Below are positions 1 through 7,607 of a stretch of DNA of 64,000 nt, one piece after another. Made by a program: the position numbers and the translations under genes. The stretch's first letter is position 1. Each line of letters starts with the position of its first letter. The notes below the pieces were generated by a model, which saw nothing but the letters and a program-made list of their open reading frames with translations, was not told the DNA's origin and searched no databases. Origin of the DNA: Streptomyces sp. NBC_01335 (GTDB lineage: Bacteria; Actinomycetota; Actinomycetes; Streptomycetales; Streptomycetaceae); NCBI RefSeq assembly GCF_035953295.1, contig NZ_CP108370.1, positions 372,001-436,000 of the forward strand, read 5' to 3'.

Positions 1-1
1 G

Positions 2-1714
2 CCCCACCCCGAGCCGGGGTTGCCGGTGCCCGGGGGGCCGGCGGGTGACACCGTAGCCACCGAAGAGGCGGCGTCCCGCCGTTCCTCCCCGGTGCTGTCG
101 CGGTTCCTGGCCCGCGCCGCCGCGGCGACGGCGGGGCTGACGCTGGTCGGTGCCGTGCTGGGGCTGCTCCGCGACCAGACCGTCGCCCACTTCTTCGGCG
201 CGGGCGGCGACAGCGACGCGTTCCTGGTCGCCTGGACCGTACCGGAGATGGCGGCGACGCTGCTCATCGAGGACGGGATGGCGCTGCTGCTGGTCCCGGC
301 GTTCAGCCAGGTACTGGCCCGCCGGGCGGCCCCGGCCGGGCTCGCCGGGCCGTTCGGTGCCCCCGAGGAGCCGGTCCGCGCGTTCGTGGCGGCGACCCTC
401 CCGAGGCTCTTCACCCTGCTGGCCGGGGGCGCCGCGCTGCTGTTCGCGGGCGCTCCCTGGGTGGTCCGGATGCTGGCCCCCGGGCTGGCGGATCCCCGGC
501 TGGCCGTGGACTGCACCCGGCTGACCGCCGTCACGGTGCTCACCTTCGGGGTCACCGGATACTTCAGCGCGGCGCTGCGGGCGCACGGGAGTTTCGGCCC
601 TCCGGCCGCCGTCTACGTCGCGTACAACGTCGGCATCATCGCGACGACCCTGGGTCTGCACGCGGTGTGGGGGGTGCGGGCGGCGGCGGTGGGGGTGGCG
701 GCGGGCAGCGTACTGATGGTCCTGGTGCAGATCCCCTCCTTCTGCTCCCGGGTCCTCACCCGCGAGCGCGGCGGGCGCGCGAAGCTCCCGGAGCTCCCGG
801 AGCTCCTGGAGGCCGACGCCACCGCCGTATCCGGCGCGCCGCGCTCCGCCCCACGGCTGCCCGGTGCCGCCGTGCTCGCGCCCGTGCTGCTCTTCGTGGT
901 TTGCCGTCAGGCGCAGGTCCTGGTGGAACGGTTCCTCGCCTCCACGCTGCCCGCCGGTTCCATCTCGCACCTGAACTACGCGCAGAAGGTCGCGCAGATG
1001 CCGATGGTGTTGTCGTTGATGATCTGCACGGTGACCTTCCCCGTGGTCGCGCAGGCGATGGCGGACGGCGACCGGGAGAGCGCCCGGCTGCGGGTCGAGC
1101 GCGATCTGGCGCTGGCCGCGCTGGTGGTCCTGCTCGGCACCGCGATGGTCGTCGGGTACGCCCCGCAGATCATCGAAGTCCTCTTCCAGCGCGGGGCGTT
1201 CGGCGCGGAGGACACCCGGGCCACCGCCGGGGTGATGCGGGTCTACGCGCTCGGTCTCCTCGGCCACTGCCTGGTCGGCGCGCTCGGCCGGCCGTTCTTC
1301 TCCTCCGGGCGCCCCACCTGGTACCCCGGCTTCGCGATGGCGACCGGGCTGGTCGTCACGACCGGTACCGGCTTCGCCGTGACGTACTCCTACGGCGTTC
1401 TCGGCATCGCCGCCGCGAACGCGGTGGGGATCACCGTCACGGCGGCGCTCCTCCTCCAGGGGCTCGGTTCCCGGGTGGTCGCCATCGAGGTACGGGCCGT
1501 GAGCCTCTCCCTCCTCCGCCTGGCGGTGCCGGCCGCCGTCGCCGCCGCGGCCGGCTGGGGATCGGCGGGCGTGGTCACCGATCCCCTCCTGGGCCTCGCG
1601 GCGGGATGCGTCCTCGTGCCTTCCGTCTTCCTCCTCACCGGACGCGTGTGCCGGGTTCCCGAAGTCGTCCATCTGCTGGCCCTGACCCGACAGAGGTTTC
1701 TCCATGGCAACTGA
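2..1714 (+). CDS. MurJ/MviN-like lipid-linked oligosaccharide flippase (5' end uncertain)
   Basis: Polytopic membrane protein with about 13-14 hydrophobic segments and the MviN/MurJ sequence pattern (near the N-terminus ...GLLRDQTVAHFFGAG, then D-S-D-A-F; later a conserved LNYAQKVAQMP loop). MurJ-type proteins of the MOP superfamily move undecaprenyl-linked sugars across the plasma membrane. As the first gene of a polysaccharide operon this copy is more likely to export an exopolysaccharide precursor than lipid II, which is inference. The frame is open to the window edge; a TTG at 20 is the only candidate start seen and lacks a ribosome site, so the real start may lie upstream. Its last 11 nt overlap the next gene, suggesting translational coupling. 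Confidence 0.85.
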   Translation, partial: PHPEPGLPVPGGPAGDTVATEEAASRRSSPVLSRFLARAAAATAGLTLVGAVLGLLRDQTVAHFFGAGGDSDAFLVAWTVPEMAATLLIEDGMALLLVPAFSQVLARRAAPAGLAGPFGAPEEPVRAFVAATLPRLFTLLAGGAALLFAGAPWVVRMLAPGLADPRLAVDCTRLTAVTVLTFGVTGYFSAALRAHGSFGPPAAVYVAYNVGIIATTLGLHAVWGVRAAAVGVAAGSVLMVLVQIPSFCSRVLTRERGGRAKLPELPELLEADATAVSGAPRSAPRLPGAAVLAPVLLFVVCRQAQVLVERFLASTLPAGSISHLNYAQKVAQMPMVLSLMICTVTFPVVAQAMADGDRESARLRVERDLALAALVVLLGTAMVVGYAPQIIEVLFQRGAFGAEDTRATAGVMRVYALGLLGHCLVGALGRPFFSSGRPTWYPGFAMATGLVVTTGTGFAVTYSYGVLGIAAANAVGITVTAALLLQGLGSRVVAIEVRAVSLSLLRLAVPAAVAAAAGWGSAGVVTDPLLGLAAGCVLVPSVFLLTGRVCRVPEVVHLLALTRQRFLHGN

Positions 1715-2513
1715 CCCGTCGGCGCGAGTCGCCGCACCCCGCTCCGCCCGTCCTCGCCCGGCCGCCGCCCGGCCGTGGATCTGGACCTACCACTCGGTGG
1801 GCGACCCCACGGACGACCCGTACGGGATCACCGTCTCCCCCGAACGCCTGGACGCCCAACTGGCCTGGCTGCGAGGCCGCCGGCTGACGGGAGTGGCGGT
1901 GGGGACCCTGCTGCGCGCGCACGCCGGGGGCAGGCGCGGCCTGGTGGGCCTGACCTTCGACGACGGTTACGCGGACTTCGTGGACGAGGCCCTGCCGGTG
2001 CTTCGCCGGTACGGCTTCACCGCCACCGTCTTCGTCCTGCCGGGCCGCGACGGCGGAACCAACGAGTGGGACCCGAAGGGCCCGCGCAAGCCGCTCCTCA
2101 CCCACGCGCAGATCGGCCGGCTCGCGCGCGCCGGAATGGAGATCGGTTCCCACGGCCTCTGTCACCGGGACCTGACGGCGCTGCCCGACGAGGAGCTCCA
2201 CGCGGAGACCCGGCGCAGCCGCGAGCTGGTCCGGGAGTTCACCGGGACCTCCCCGGAGGGCTTCTGCCACCCGTACGGCTACGCCGACCAGCGGGTGCTC
2301 GACTCGGTGCGCGAGGCGGGGTACGCGTACGGCTGCGCCCTGCAACCCGGCACTCTCGTGGGCGAGTTCGCGCTTCCGCGTACCCATGTCAGCCACGCCG
2401 ACCAGGGCTTGCGGCTGCGCGCGAAGGAGCTGCGGCACCACATGCGCCACCGGGCGGGCCGCACGCCTTCGGGGCCGGTGCCCTCGGGTCCGCTCGCGGA
2501 GGCCCGCCGGTGA
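1704..2513 (+). CDS. Polysaccharide deacetylase (NodB domain)
   Basis: A 269-residue carbohydrate esterase family 4 protein. The NodB signatures are visible: TFDDGYADF, holding the catalytic Asp and a metal Asp, and GSHGLCHRDL, holding the two metal-binding histidines of the HSxxH motif. No signal peptide is seen; the N-terminus is Ala/Arg/Pro-rich, so it is probably cytoplasmic or membrane-proximal. It starts inside the end of the flippase gene with GAGG just upstream, and its stop overlaps the GTG of the glycosyltransferase (GTGA). De-N-acetylation of amino sugars in a nascent exopolysaccharide is the likely role, by family and context. The exact substrate cannot be read from sequence. Confidence 0.88.
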   Translation: MATDPSARVAAPRSARPRPAAARPWIWTYHSVGDPTDDPYGITVSPERLDAQLAWLRGRRLTGVAVGTLLRAHAGGRRGLVGLTFDDGYADFVDEALPVLRRYGFTATVFVLPGRDGGTNEWDPKGPRKPLLTHAQIGRLARAGMEIGSHGLCHRDLTALPDEELHAETRRSRELVREFTGTSPEGFCHPYGYADQRVLDSVREAGYAYGCALQPGTLVGEFALPRTHVSHADQGLRLRAKELRHHMRHRAGRTPSGPVPSGPLAEARR

Positions 2514-3640
2514 AAGTCCTGCATGTCATCACGGGCCTGGGAATCGGCGGTGCGGAACAGCAACTGCGCCTGATGATCCGTCACCTGCCGGTCTCCTGCG
2601 ACGTGGTGACGCTCACCAACCCCGGAGCGGTGGCCGAAGGGCTGCGCGCCGACGGGGTGCGCGTCACCCATCTCGGCATGGCGGGAAACCGCGACCTGCG
2701 GGCGGTGGGCCGGCTCACCCGGCTCGTGCGCCGGGGAGCGTACGACCTCGTGCACACCCATCTCTACCGGGCCTGCGTCTACGGCAGGATCGCCGCGAGA
2801 CTGGCCGGGGTCCGCGCCGGTGTGTCCACCGAACACTCCCTGGGGCACGCGGAGATCGAGGGCCGCCCGCTCACCGCCGGTACCCGCGCGCTCTACCTGG
2901 GCACGGAGCGGCTGGGGTCCGCGACGGTCGCGGTCTCCCCCACCGTGGCCGGCCGGCTGCGGGAGTGGGGCGTGCCCGAGGAGCGCATCCACCTGGTGCC
3001 GAACGGCATCGACGCGCGGGCGTTCCGGTTCGACGCGGAGTCCCGGCGCGCCACCCGTGCCCTCCTCGGCCTCCCCCAGGACGCCTTCGTGGTCGGGGGC
3101 GTGGGGCGGCTGGTCCCGGGCAAGCGGTTCGACGTCCTCGTGCGGGCCGTCGCGGCGCTGCCCGGCGTGCGGCTGGTGCTCGCCGGGGAGGGGCCGGAGC
3201 TCGCGTCGCTGCGAGCTCTGGCCGGGCGGCTCGGCGCGGCGGACCGCGTCCGGTTCCTCGGAGCGTGCGACGCCTCGGGGCCCGGCCCCGACGTGCCCGC
3301 GGTGCTGGGCGCGGTCGACGTGTTCGTCTCGGCCTCCCGCGAGGAGTCGTTCGGGCTGGCCGTCGTGGAGGCGCTCGCGTCCGGACTGCACGTGCTGCAC
3401 CAGGCCTGTCCCGCGCTCGACGACCTGCCCGCCGGCAGCTCCCCCGGCGCCCGCCGGATCTCCGGCGATCCCACCGAACTCGCCTCCTCCTTGCGGAGTC
3501 TGGCGGATCTCGGCCCTCCGCGTCTTCCCCCGCCCACCGCCGTCGCCGCGTACGACATCCGGCGCAGCAGCCACCACCTCATGGACGTGTACCGCCACGT
3601 CCTCGCCACGTCCCGTCCCCTGGAAAGAGCAGAGTCATGA
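2510..3640 (+). CDS. GT4-type glycosyltransferase
   Basis: A 376-residue GT-B fold glycosyltransferase. The N-terminus VKVLHVITGLGIGGAEQQLR is the typical glycine-rich acceptor-side loop of GT4 enzymes. The C-terminal donor domain has GVGRLVPGKRFD and the ESFGLAVVE motif (E-x7-E) that contacts the nucleotide sugar. GTG start at 2510 overlaps the preceding stop by 4 nt, and the stop at 3640 overlaps the next ATG by 4 nt. It presumably adds a sugar to the polyprenyl-linked repeat unit of the same operon's polysaccharide; donor and linkage are unknown. Confidence 0.9.
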   Translation: MKVLHVITGLGIGGAEQQLRLMIRHLPVSCDVVTLTNPGAVAEGLRADGVRVTHLGMAGNRDLRAVGRLTRLVRRGAYDLVHTHLYRACVYGRIAARLAGVRAGVSTEHSLGHAEIEGRPLTAGTRALYLGTERLGSATVAVSPTVAGRLREWGVPEERIHLVPNGIDARAFRFDAESRRATRALLGLPQDAFVVGGVGRLVPGKRFDVLVRAVAALPGVRLVLAGEGPELASLRALAGRLGAADRVRFLGACDASGPGPDVPAVLGAVDVFVSASREESFGLAVVEALASGLHVLHQACPALDDLPAGSSPGARRISGDPTELASSLRSLADLGPPRLPPPTAVAAYDIRRSSHHLMDVYRHVLATSRPLERAES

Positions 3641-4326
3641 CCGAAACCCCCGCCCAGAACCAGGCCGCTCCCGGACGGGCCCGCAGGCTCCGCTCCGCTC
3701 TCCGCCCGCCCGTCTGGTGGCCGCTGCCCGCCTGCGCCCTGCTGGGCGCCGCCTGCGGGATCTCCTACGGCCTGCTCGCGCCGAAGAGTTACGAGGCCAC
3801 CGGGTACGCGATGACCGTCGCGGCGACGAAGACCACCGATCCGACGGCGGCGCTCGGGTACGCGCAGTCGTACGGCCGGCTGGCGACCGGCGACGCGACC
3901 CTCGGCTACGCGCAGGGTGCCGCGGGCGAACCGCTGCGCAAGCTGCGCGGCCACGTCCGGGCGGAGACCTCCCCCGACTCGCCGATGATCGCGGTCACCG
4001 GCACGGCCCGCCGGCCCCGGCAGGCGGCGGAGATCGCGGACGCGGTCGTCGAGGCGCTCATCGTCAGCGGAGGCCACGTCTCCAAGGACACCGGGGTGAA
4101 ACTGATCCAGTTCACCCACGCCGTCGCGCCGAGCGACCCGGCCTCGCCCTCCGTGCCGCTCTCGGCCGCCGTGGGCGGCAGCGCGGGCGGGCTCGTCGGC
4201 GGGCTGCTGCTCCTCGTCCGCCGCCGCCCCGAGGAGCACCCGGCCCCGGCTCCGGCCGCCCCGGTCCCCGGGCCCGCGCACGAGGCCGAGTCCCTGGTGC
4301 CCGAGGAGCGGGAGCCCGCGCGATGA
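3637..4326 (+). CDS. Wzz-like polysaccharide chain-length/co-polymerase protein
   Basis: A 229-residue protein with one transmembrane segment near residues 28-45 (WWPLPACALLGAACG...), an extracytoplasmic stretch, a second segment near 170-190 and a Pro/Glu-rich cytoplasmic tail. This two-TM layout, the SYEATGYAMTV sequence after TM1 and the position in a polysaccharide operon fit the Wzz/chain-length-determinant class. There is no tyrosine-kinase domain and no Tyr cluster in the tail, so control would not be by a BY-kinase fused to it. Both ends overlap neighbours by 4 nt (ATGA), so it is translated with them. Confidence 0.72.
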   Translation: MTETPAQNQAAPGRARRLRSALRPPVWWPLPACALLGAACGISYGLLAPKSYEATGYAMTVAATKTTDPTAALGYAQSYGRLATGDATLGYAQGAAGEPLRKLRGHVRAETSPDSPMIAVTGTARRPRQAAEIADAVVEALIVSGGHVSKDTGVKLIQFTHAVAPSDPASPSVPLSAAVGGSAGGLVGGLLLLVRRRPEEHPAPAPAAPVPGPAHEAESLVPEEREPAR

Positions 4327-5483
4327 CACCCGTACCAAAGGGCCCCCTGAGCGTCACGCTCTGCCGGGACGGCCGGGAGTTCGCCGCGCTCGCGCCCGAG
4401 TGGGACGCCCTGCACCGGCGCTGCTCGTCGGCCACACCGTTCCAGAGTCATGCCTGGCTGCACTCCTGGTGGCTGTCGTACGGGCAGGACGCGAATCTCC
4501 GGGTCGTCCTGGTGCGGCGCGGCGGGCGGCTGGCCGGCGCCGCGGCGCTGCTCCTCACCCACCGGCCGATGCCGGTGCTGATGCCCATGGGCGGGGCGAT
4601 CTCGGACTTCTTCGACGTCCTCGTCGACGAGGAGTACGGGGAGGCGGAGACCGGGGCGGTGGTCGACGCGCTGGCGCGCGGCCTGCACCGCGCCGCGGGC
4701 TCCAGTGTGATCGACCTGCGCGAGGTACGCCCCGACGCCCTGGCGCAGCGGCTCTTCGCCGGCTGGACCGGGCCACGCGTCCGGTTCGCGGACTCCACCT
4801 GCATGGAGCTGCCGGCCGCGCCACTCGCCACGCTGGCCCAGGAGATGTCGGGCTCCCGTGCCCAGCGGGTGCGGGCCAAGCTCCGGAAGGTGGAGGCGCT
4901 GGGCGTCGTGTGCCGGGAGGTCCCGGTCGAGCGGGTGCCGGCGACCGTGGGCGATCTGCTGCGGCTGCACGCGTTGCAGTGGAGCGGGCGGGGCGTCAAC
5001 CCCGAGCATCTGCGTCCCCGCTTCGCGGCCCATCTGACGCACGCCGCGGGGCGGATGGTCCGCGACGGCGGGGCGACGCTCACGGAGTTCCTGCTGGACG
5101 GGGAGGTGCTGGCGGCGAACCTGTCGCTGCACGCGGGCCCGCTGACCGGCTGCTACCTGTACGGCGCGCACCCTCTGCTGCGGGAGCGGAAGGTGGACGT
5201 GGCGACCCTGCTGCTGCGCGAGGTCTCCCGGCAGGCGGCTGCCGACGGGCGGCGGACGCTGAGTCTGCTGCGCGGCGCGGAGCAGTACAAGAGCTACTGG
5301 CAGCCGGTCTCGGTGGTCAACCAGCGGCTGCTGCTGTCCCGGCCGGGGCTCGCACCGGTGCTGCGGCTGCGGGCGGCGCAGGTGGCCGCGCGGGACCGGG
5401 CGGCCAGGACGGTGAAGGCGCGCTTCCCCGCGGCGCGGGACTGGCACGAGCGGTTCAGCGCTCTGACAGGGGCGGCGCGCTGA
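4323..5483 (+). CDS. GNAT-family acyltransferase, FemAB/BioF2-like
   Basis: A 386-residue protein of the BioF2/CelD/FemAB-like acetyltransferase class found in exopolysaccharide clusters. Typical pieces are FQSHAWLHSWW near residue 40, SGSRAQRVRAKLRKVEALG before the second GNAT lobe, and GCYLYGAHPLLRERKVDVAT followed by LLRGAEQYKSYW near the end. These proteins transfer acyl or aminoacyl groups; here acylation of the polysaccharide is the natural guess from context. ATG at 4323 overlaps the previous stop. It is the last gene of the operon; 134 bp separate it from the chaplin. Confidence 0.78.
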   Translation: MTPVPKGPLSVTLCRDGREFAALAPEWDALHRRCSSATPFQSHAWLHSWWLSYGQDANLRVVLVRRGGRLAGAAALLLTHRPMPVLMPMGGAISDFFDVLVDEEYGEAETGAVVDALARGLHRAAGSSVIDLREVRPDALAQRLFAGWTGPRVRFADSTCMELPAAPLATLAQEMSGSRAQRVRAKLRKVEALGVVCREVPVERVPATVGDLLRLHALQWSGRGVNPEHLRPRFAAHLTHAAGRMVRDGGATLTEFLLDGEVLAANLSLHAGPLTGCYLYGAHPLLRERKVDVATLLLREVSRQAAADGRRTLSLLRGAEQYKSYWQPVSVVNQRLLLSRPGLAPVLRLRAAQVAARDRAARTVKARFPAARDWHERFSALTGAAR

Positions 5484-5523
5484 GCCATCCGGCGGAGCCG
5501 TACCCAGAACTTCCGCACTGATC

Positions 5524-5551
5524 CGTTACCGCCCACCGTTCCCCGCGTTTG
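5524..5551 (+). promoter_or_regulatory. Candidate sigma-BldN promoter for the chaplin
   Basis: CGTTAC at 5524-5529, a 16-bp spacer, then CGTTTG at 5546-5551. The published sigma-BldN consensus, as I remember it from S. venezuelae chaplin and rodlin promoters, is CGTAAC-N16-CGTTGA. This matches 5/6 and 4/6 with the exact spacing, about 67 bp before the chaplin ATG. Confidence 0.6.
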
Positions 5552-5617
5552 TCAGTCAGTGCGGGGCCGGAAGGCACCGCAGCTCCACAACGAAACGTTC
5601 TTCCATAGGAGTTCTTG

Positions 5618-5923
5618 ATGTCGCGTATCACGAAGGTCGCCGCCGTCCTGGCGGGAACCGGCGCCCTCATCGCCGGCGGCGCCGGCCTCGCCTCGGCCGA
5701 CGCCGGGGCCGGTGCGGTCGCCGCGGGCTCCCCCGGTCTCGTCTCGGGCAACATCATCTCGGTGCCCGTGCACGTCCCGGTCAACGTCTGCGGCAACACG
5801 ATCAACGTCGTCGGCCTGCTGAACCCGGCCTTCGGCAACACCTGCGTCAACGGCTCGGCCCAGCCGCAGCCCGTCGACCACGAGGACGCCTACGAGGGCG
5901 ACCACGACGCGTACGGTCACTGA
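5618..5923 (+). CDS. Short chaplin (hydrophobic aerial-hyphal surface protein)
   Basis: A 101-residue secreted protein. Residues 1-27 are a Sec signal peptide ending in ASA. Residues 38-78 form one chaplin domain (GSPGLVSGNIISVPVHVPVN and onward) with the two family cysteines, Cys58 and Cys76, that normally form a disulfide. A His/Asp/Glu-rich tail of about 20 residues follows, which the shortest chaplins lack. There is no LPxTG sortase signal, so it is of the short self-assembling class rather than the wall-anchored class. ATG at 5618 is preferred over an overlapping TTG at 5615 because AGGAG at 5607-5611 is well spaced. Chaplins form amyloid sheaths that let aerial hyphae leave the aqueous surface. 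Confidence 0.93.
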   Translation: MSRITKVAAVLAGTGALIAGGAGLASADAGAGAVAAGSPGLVSGNIISVPVHVPVNVCGNTINVVGLLNPAFGNTCVNGSAQPQPVDHEDAYEGDHDAYGH

Positions 5924-5935
5924 CCGCATTCGTAC

Positions 5936-5985
5936 ACGGCGGCCGGTCCCCCCTCCTCATCCCCGGAGGGGAGACCGGCCGCCGT
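5936..5985. terminator. Bidirectional terminator between chaplin and melC2
   Basis: A 13-bp perfect inverted repeat (5936-5948 with 5973-5985), extended inward by partial CCCC/GGGG pairing, lies between two convergent genes. It can fold identically in RNA from either strand. Confidence 0.7.
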
Positions 5986-6019
5986 GCCGTCCGGCGCCGC
6001 CCGCCGGAGACCGTACGGG

Positions 6020-6880
6020 TCAGGCGTAGCGGTAGACGCGGCTGTGGTCGAGCAGCCCGGACGGCGCGATCCCCCAGGGCGGCAGTGGCTCGTTGCGGGC
6101 GAACACCCGGCCGCGTTGCGGATCGTCGCCGGTGAGTTCCCGGGCGGGCAGGTAGCCGGAGCCCGGGTGGGCCTTCTGCCAGCGGTCCCAGAGCCGGTCG
6201 ATGAACGCGTGGTGCAGCCAGAAGACCGGGTCGTTCGGGGAACCGGCCCCCGCCATCGCGCCGCCGACCCAGCGGTGCACCTGGTTGTGGTTGCTGATCG
6301 CACGCGCCCCCCTGATGCCCCATCCCTCCACCCGGTTGCGGAAGCCGGTGCGGCTGACGCTGTTCCACGGCTCGGCGTCGTACAGCGGGTCGTTCAGCGC
6401 TCCCCGCACGTCGTTCGCGGTGGGCAGGGCCACCGGATCCGCCGGCCGGCCGAGGTCACGGGTCAGGAACAGGTCGTCGGTGACGCCGTTGCTGATGGGC
6501 CAGTTCCCCTCCTGGTACGCGAAGGGGCCCGTGGTGACCTGCCGGTCGCCTTCCCGCCCGTTGCCACCGAGGAAGTCCGGCGTCCACGGCGCTCCCCCCG
6601 GCGAGCGGTCCAGGGTCCAGTCCCAGTACGGCACGGAGACCGTCGGGTCGGCCTCCCGCAGAGCCCGCTCGAACTCCAGCAGGTACTGGCGGTGCCAGGG
6701 GAAGAACGACGGGGTCATGTGTGCCGCGCGCGGCCGGTCCTCCCCGTCGGTGACGTAGAACTCGCGGTGCGTCGCAACGAAGTCGTCGTACCGCCCGGAC
6801 CGCTTGAGCGTGAGCACGGCGTCGACGAACCGCTTCCGTTCGGTCCGGGTGAGGTCGCGCTGGTTCTTTCGCGTGTACAC
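6020..6880 (-). CDS. melC2: Tyrosinase (monophenol monooxygenase)
   Basis: A 286-residue type-3 copper enzyme, close in length to Streptomyces MelC2. All six copper ligands are visible: CuA His38, His54 and His63, and CuB His198, His202 and His224 in the FWLHHAFIDRLW context. It oxidises tyrosine to DOPA and dopaquinone, leading to melanin. It has no signal peptide; the family is exported with its helper MelC1. GTG start at 6880 lies 18 nt after the melC1 stop, so the two are co-transcribed and probably coupled. A short insertion relative to family sequences I remember lies between the CuA and CuB regions (RDLGRPADPVALPT). Confidence 0.95.
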   Translation of the reverse strand: MYTRKNQRDLTRTERKRFVDAVLTLKRSGRYDDFVATHREFYVTDGEDRPRAAHMTPSFFPWHRQYLLEFERALREADPTVSVPYWDWTLDRSPGGAPWTPDFLGGNGREGDRQVTTGPFAYQEGNWPISNGVTDDLFLTRDLGRPADPVALPTANDVRGALNDPLYDAEPWNSVSRTGFRNRVEGWGIRGARAISNHNQVHRWVGGAMAGAGSPNDPVFWLHHAFIDRLWDRWQKAHPGSGYLPARELTGDDPQRGRVFARNEPLPPWGIAPSGLLDHSRVYRYA

Positions 6881-6898
6881 CTTCCACCTGTCCTTCGG

Positions 6899-7360
6899 TC
6901 AGATGCTGTGGGGCGCGGCGGACAGCCGGGCGGGGCCCAGGACGTCGACCGCGGCGCGCGCGGCCGCGAGGGGCGTCGGGTGCGACTCGTAGTGGGTGAC
7001 CGCGCTGAGGCAGCTCCCGTCGGCCCGGCGCATGAGGTGCAGGGGAGCGCCGTCGATGCTGGCCTCGGGGTGGAGACCGGCGCTCGCGGTCCGCACGCCG
7101 GGCCCGGCGGTGCCGTTCGGGGAGGCGTCCGCGCGCACCCGGATCGTCCGCCCCCGGTACGTCTCGGTGATCTCCCCCGGCCGCGGGGGTTCGGTGGCGC
7201 CGGTGCCGCCGGGGCTCTCCGGGCCGCGGGCGACGATCGGCTCCCAGGCCGCCCCGGTTCCGGCCACGACCCCGACGGCGAAGACGGTACGCAGCACCCC
7301 CCTGCGGGTGGCCGCGCTCCTTCCGCCCACGGCGCCCCGGGCCTTCCTGCTCAAACCCAT
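6899..7360 (-). CDS. melC1: Tyrosinase cofactor / copper chaperone
   Basis: A protein of about 153 residues upstream of the tyrosinase. It has a twin-arginine signal ([15 protein letters not shown]), consistent with Tat export of MelC1 carrying folded MelC2. The later part has the MelC1-type sequence [11 protein letters not shown] and [19 protein letters not shown], with a Cys and His residues fit for copper delivery. I chose the ATG at 7360 because GAGAGG lies upstream at usable spacing; an in-frame ATG at 7381 would add 7 residues but has no ribosome site. It precedes melC2 by 18 nt on the same strand. Confidence 0.9.
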   Translation of the reverse strand: MGLSRKARGAVGGRSAATRRGVLRTVFAVGVVAGTGAAWEPIVARGPESPGGTGATEPPRPGEITETYRGRTIRVRADASPNGTAGPGVRTASAGLHPEASIDGAPLHLMRRADGSCLSAVTHYESHPTPLAAARAAVDVLGPARLSAAPHSI

Positions 7361-7389
7361 CTGCGTCCGCCTCTCTGTCATTCCGGTGA

Positions 7390-7433
7390 GCTTGTCGGTG
7401 AAGCCGCTTGTCGGTGAAGCCGCTTGTCGGTGC
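7390..7433. repeat. 16-bp tandem repeat, 2.7 copies, upstream of melC1
   Basis: GCTTGTCGGTGAAGCC occurs at 7390-7405 and 7406-7421 and partially from 7422. The array lies in the melC1 upstream region and could hold binding sites, or be simple slippage. Confidence 0.85.
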
Positions 7434-7607
7434 GGCTGGTATCGACGCCCATCAGACGGTGTGCGCCTGCCTCTTGCCCGTAACGGCTCGCCGTACCGCC
7501 GGTCAATCCCTCAACCGTGGGAAATCCGGGCCGTTCGCGGCCGCGTCGGGCCTCGGGTGTGCATGGCCGGGCCAGCATGGGAGTCCCGACTGCCGAAGGT
7601 GGTGGAC

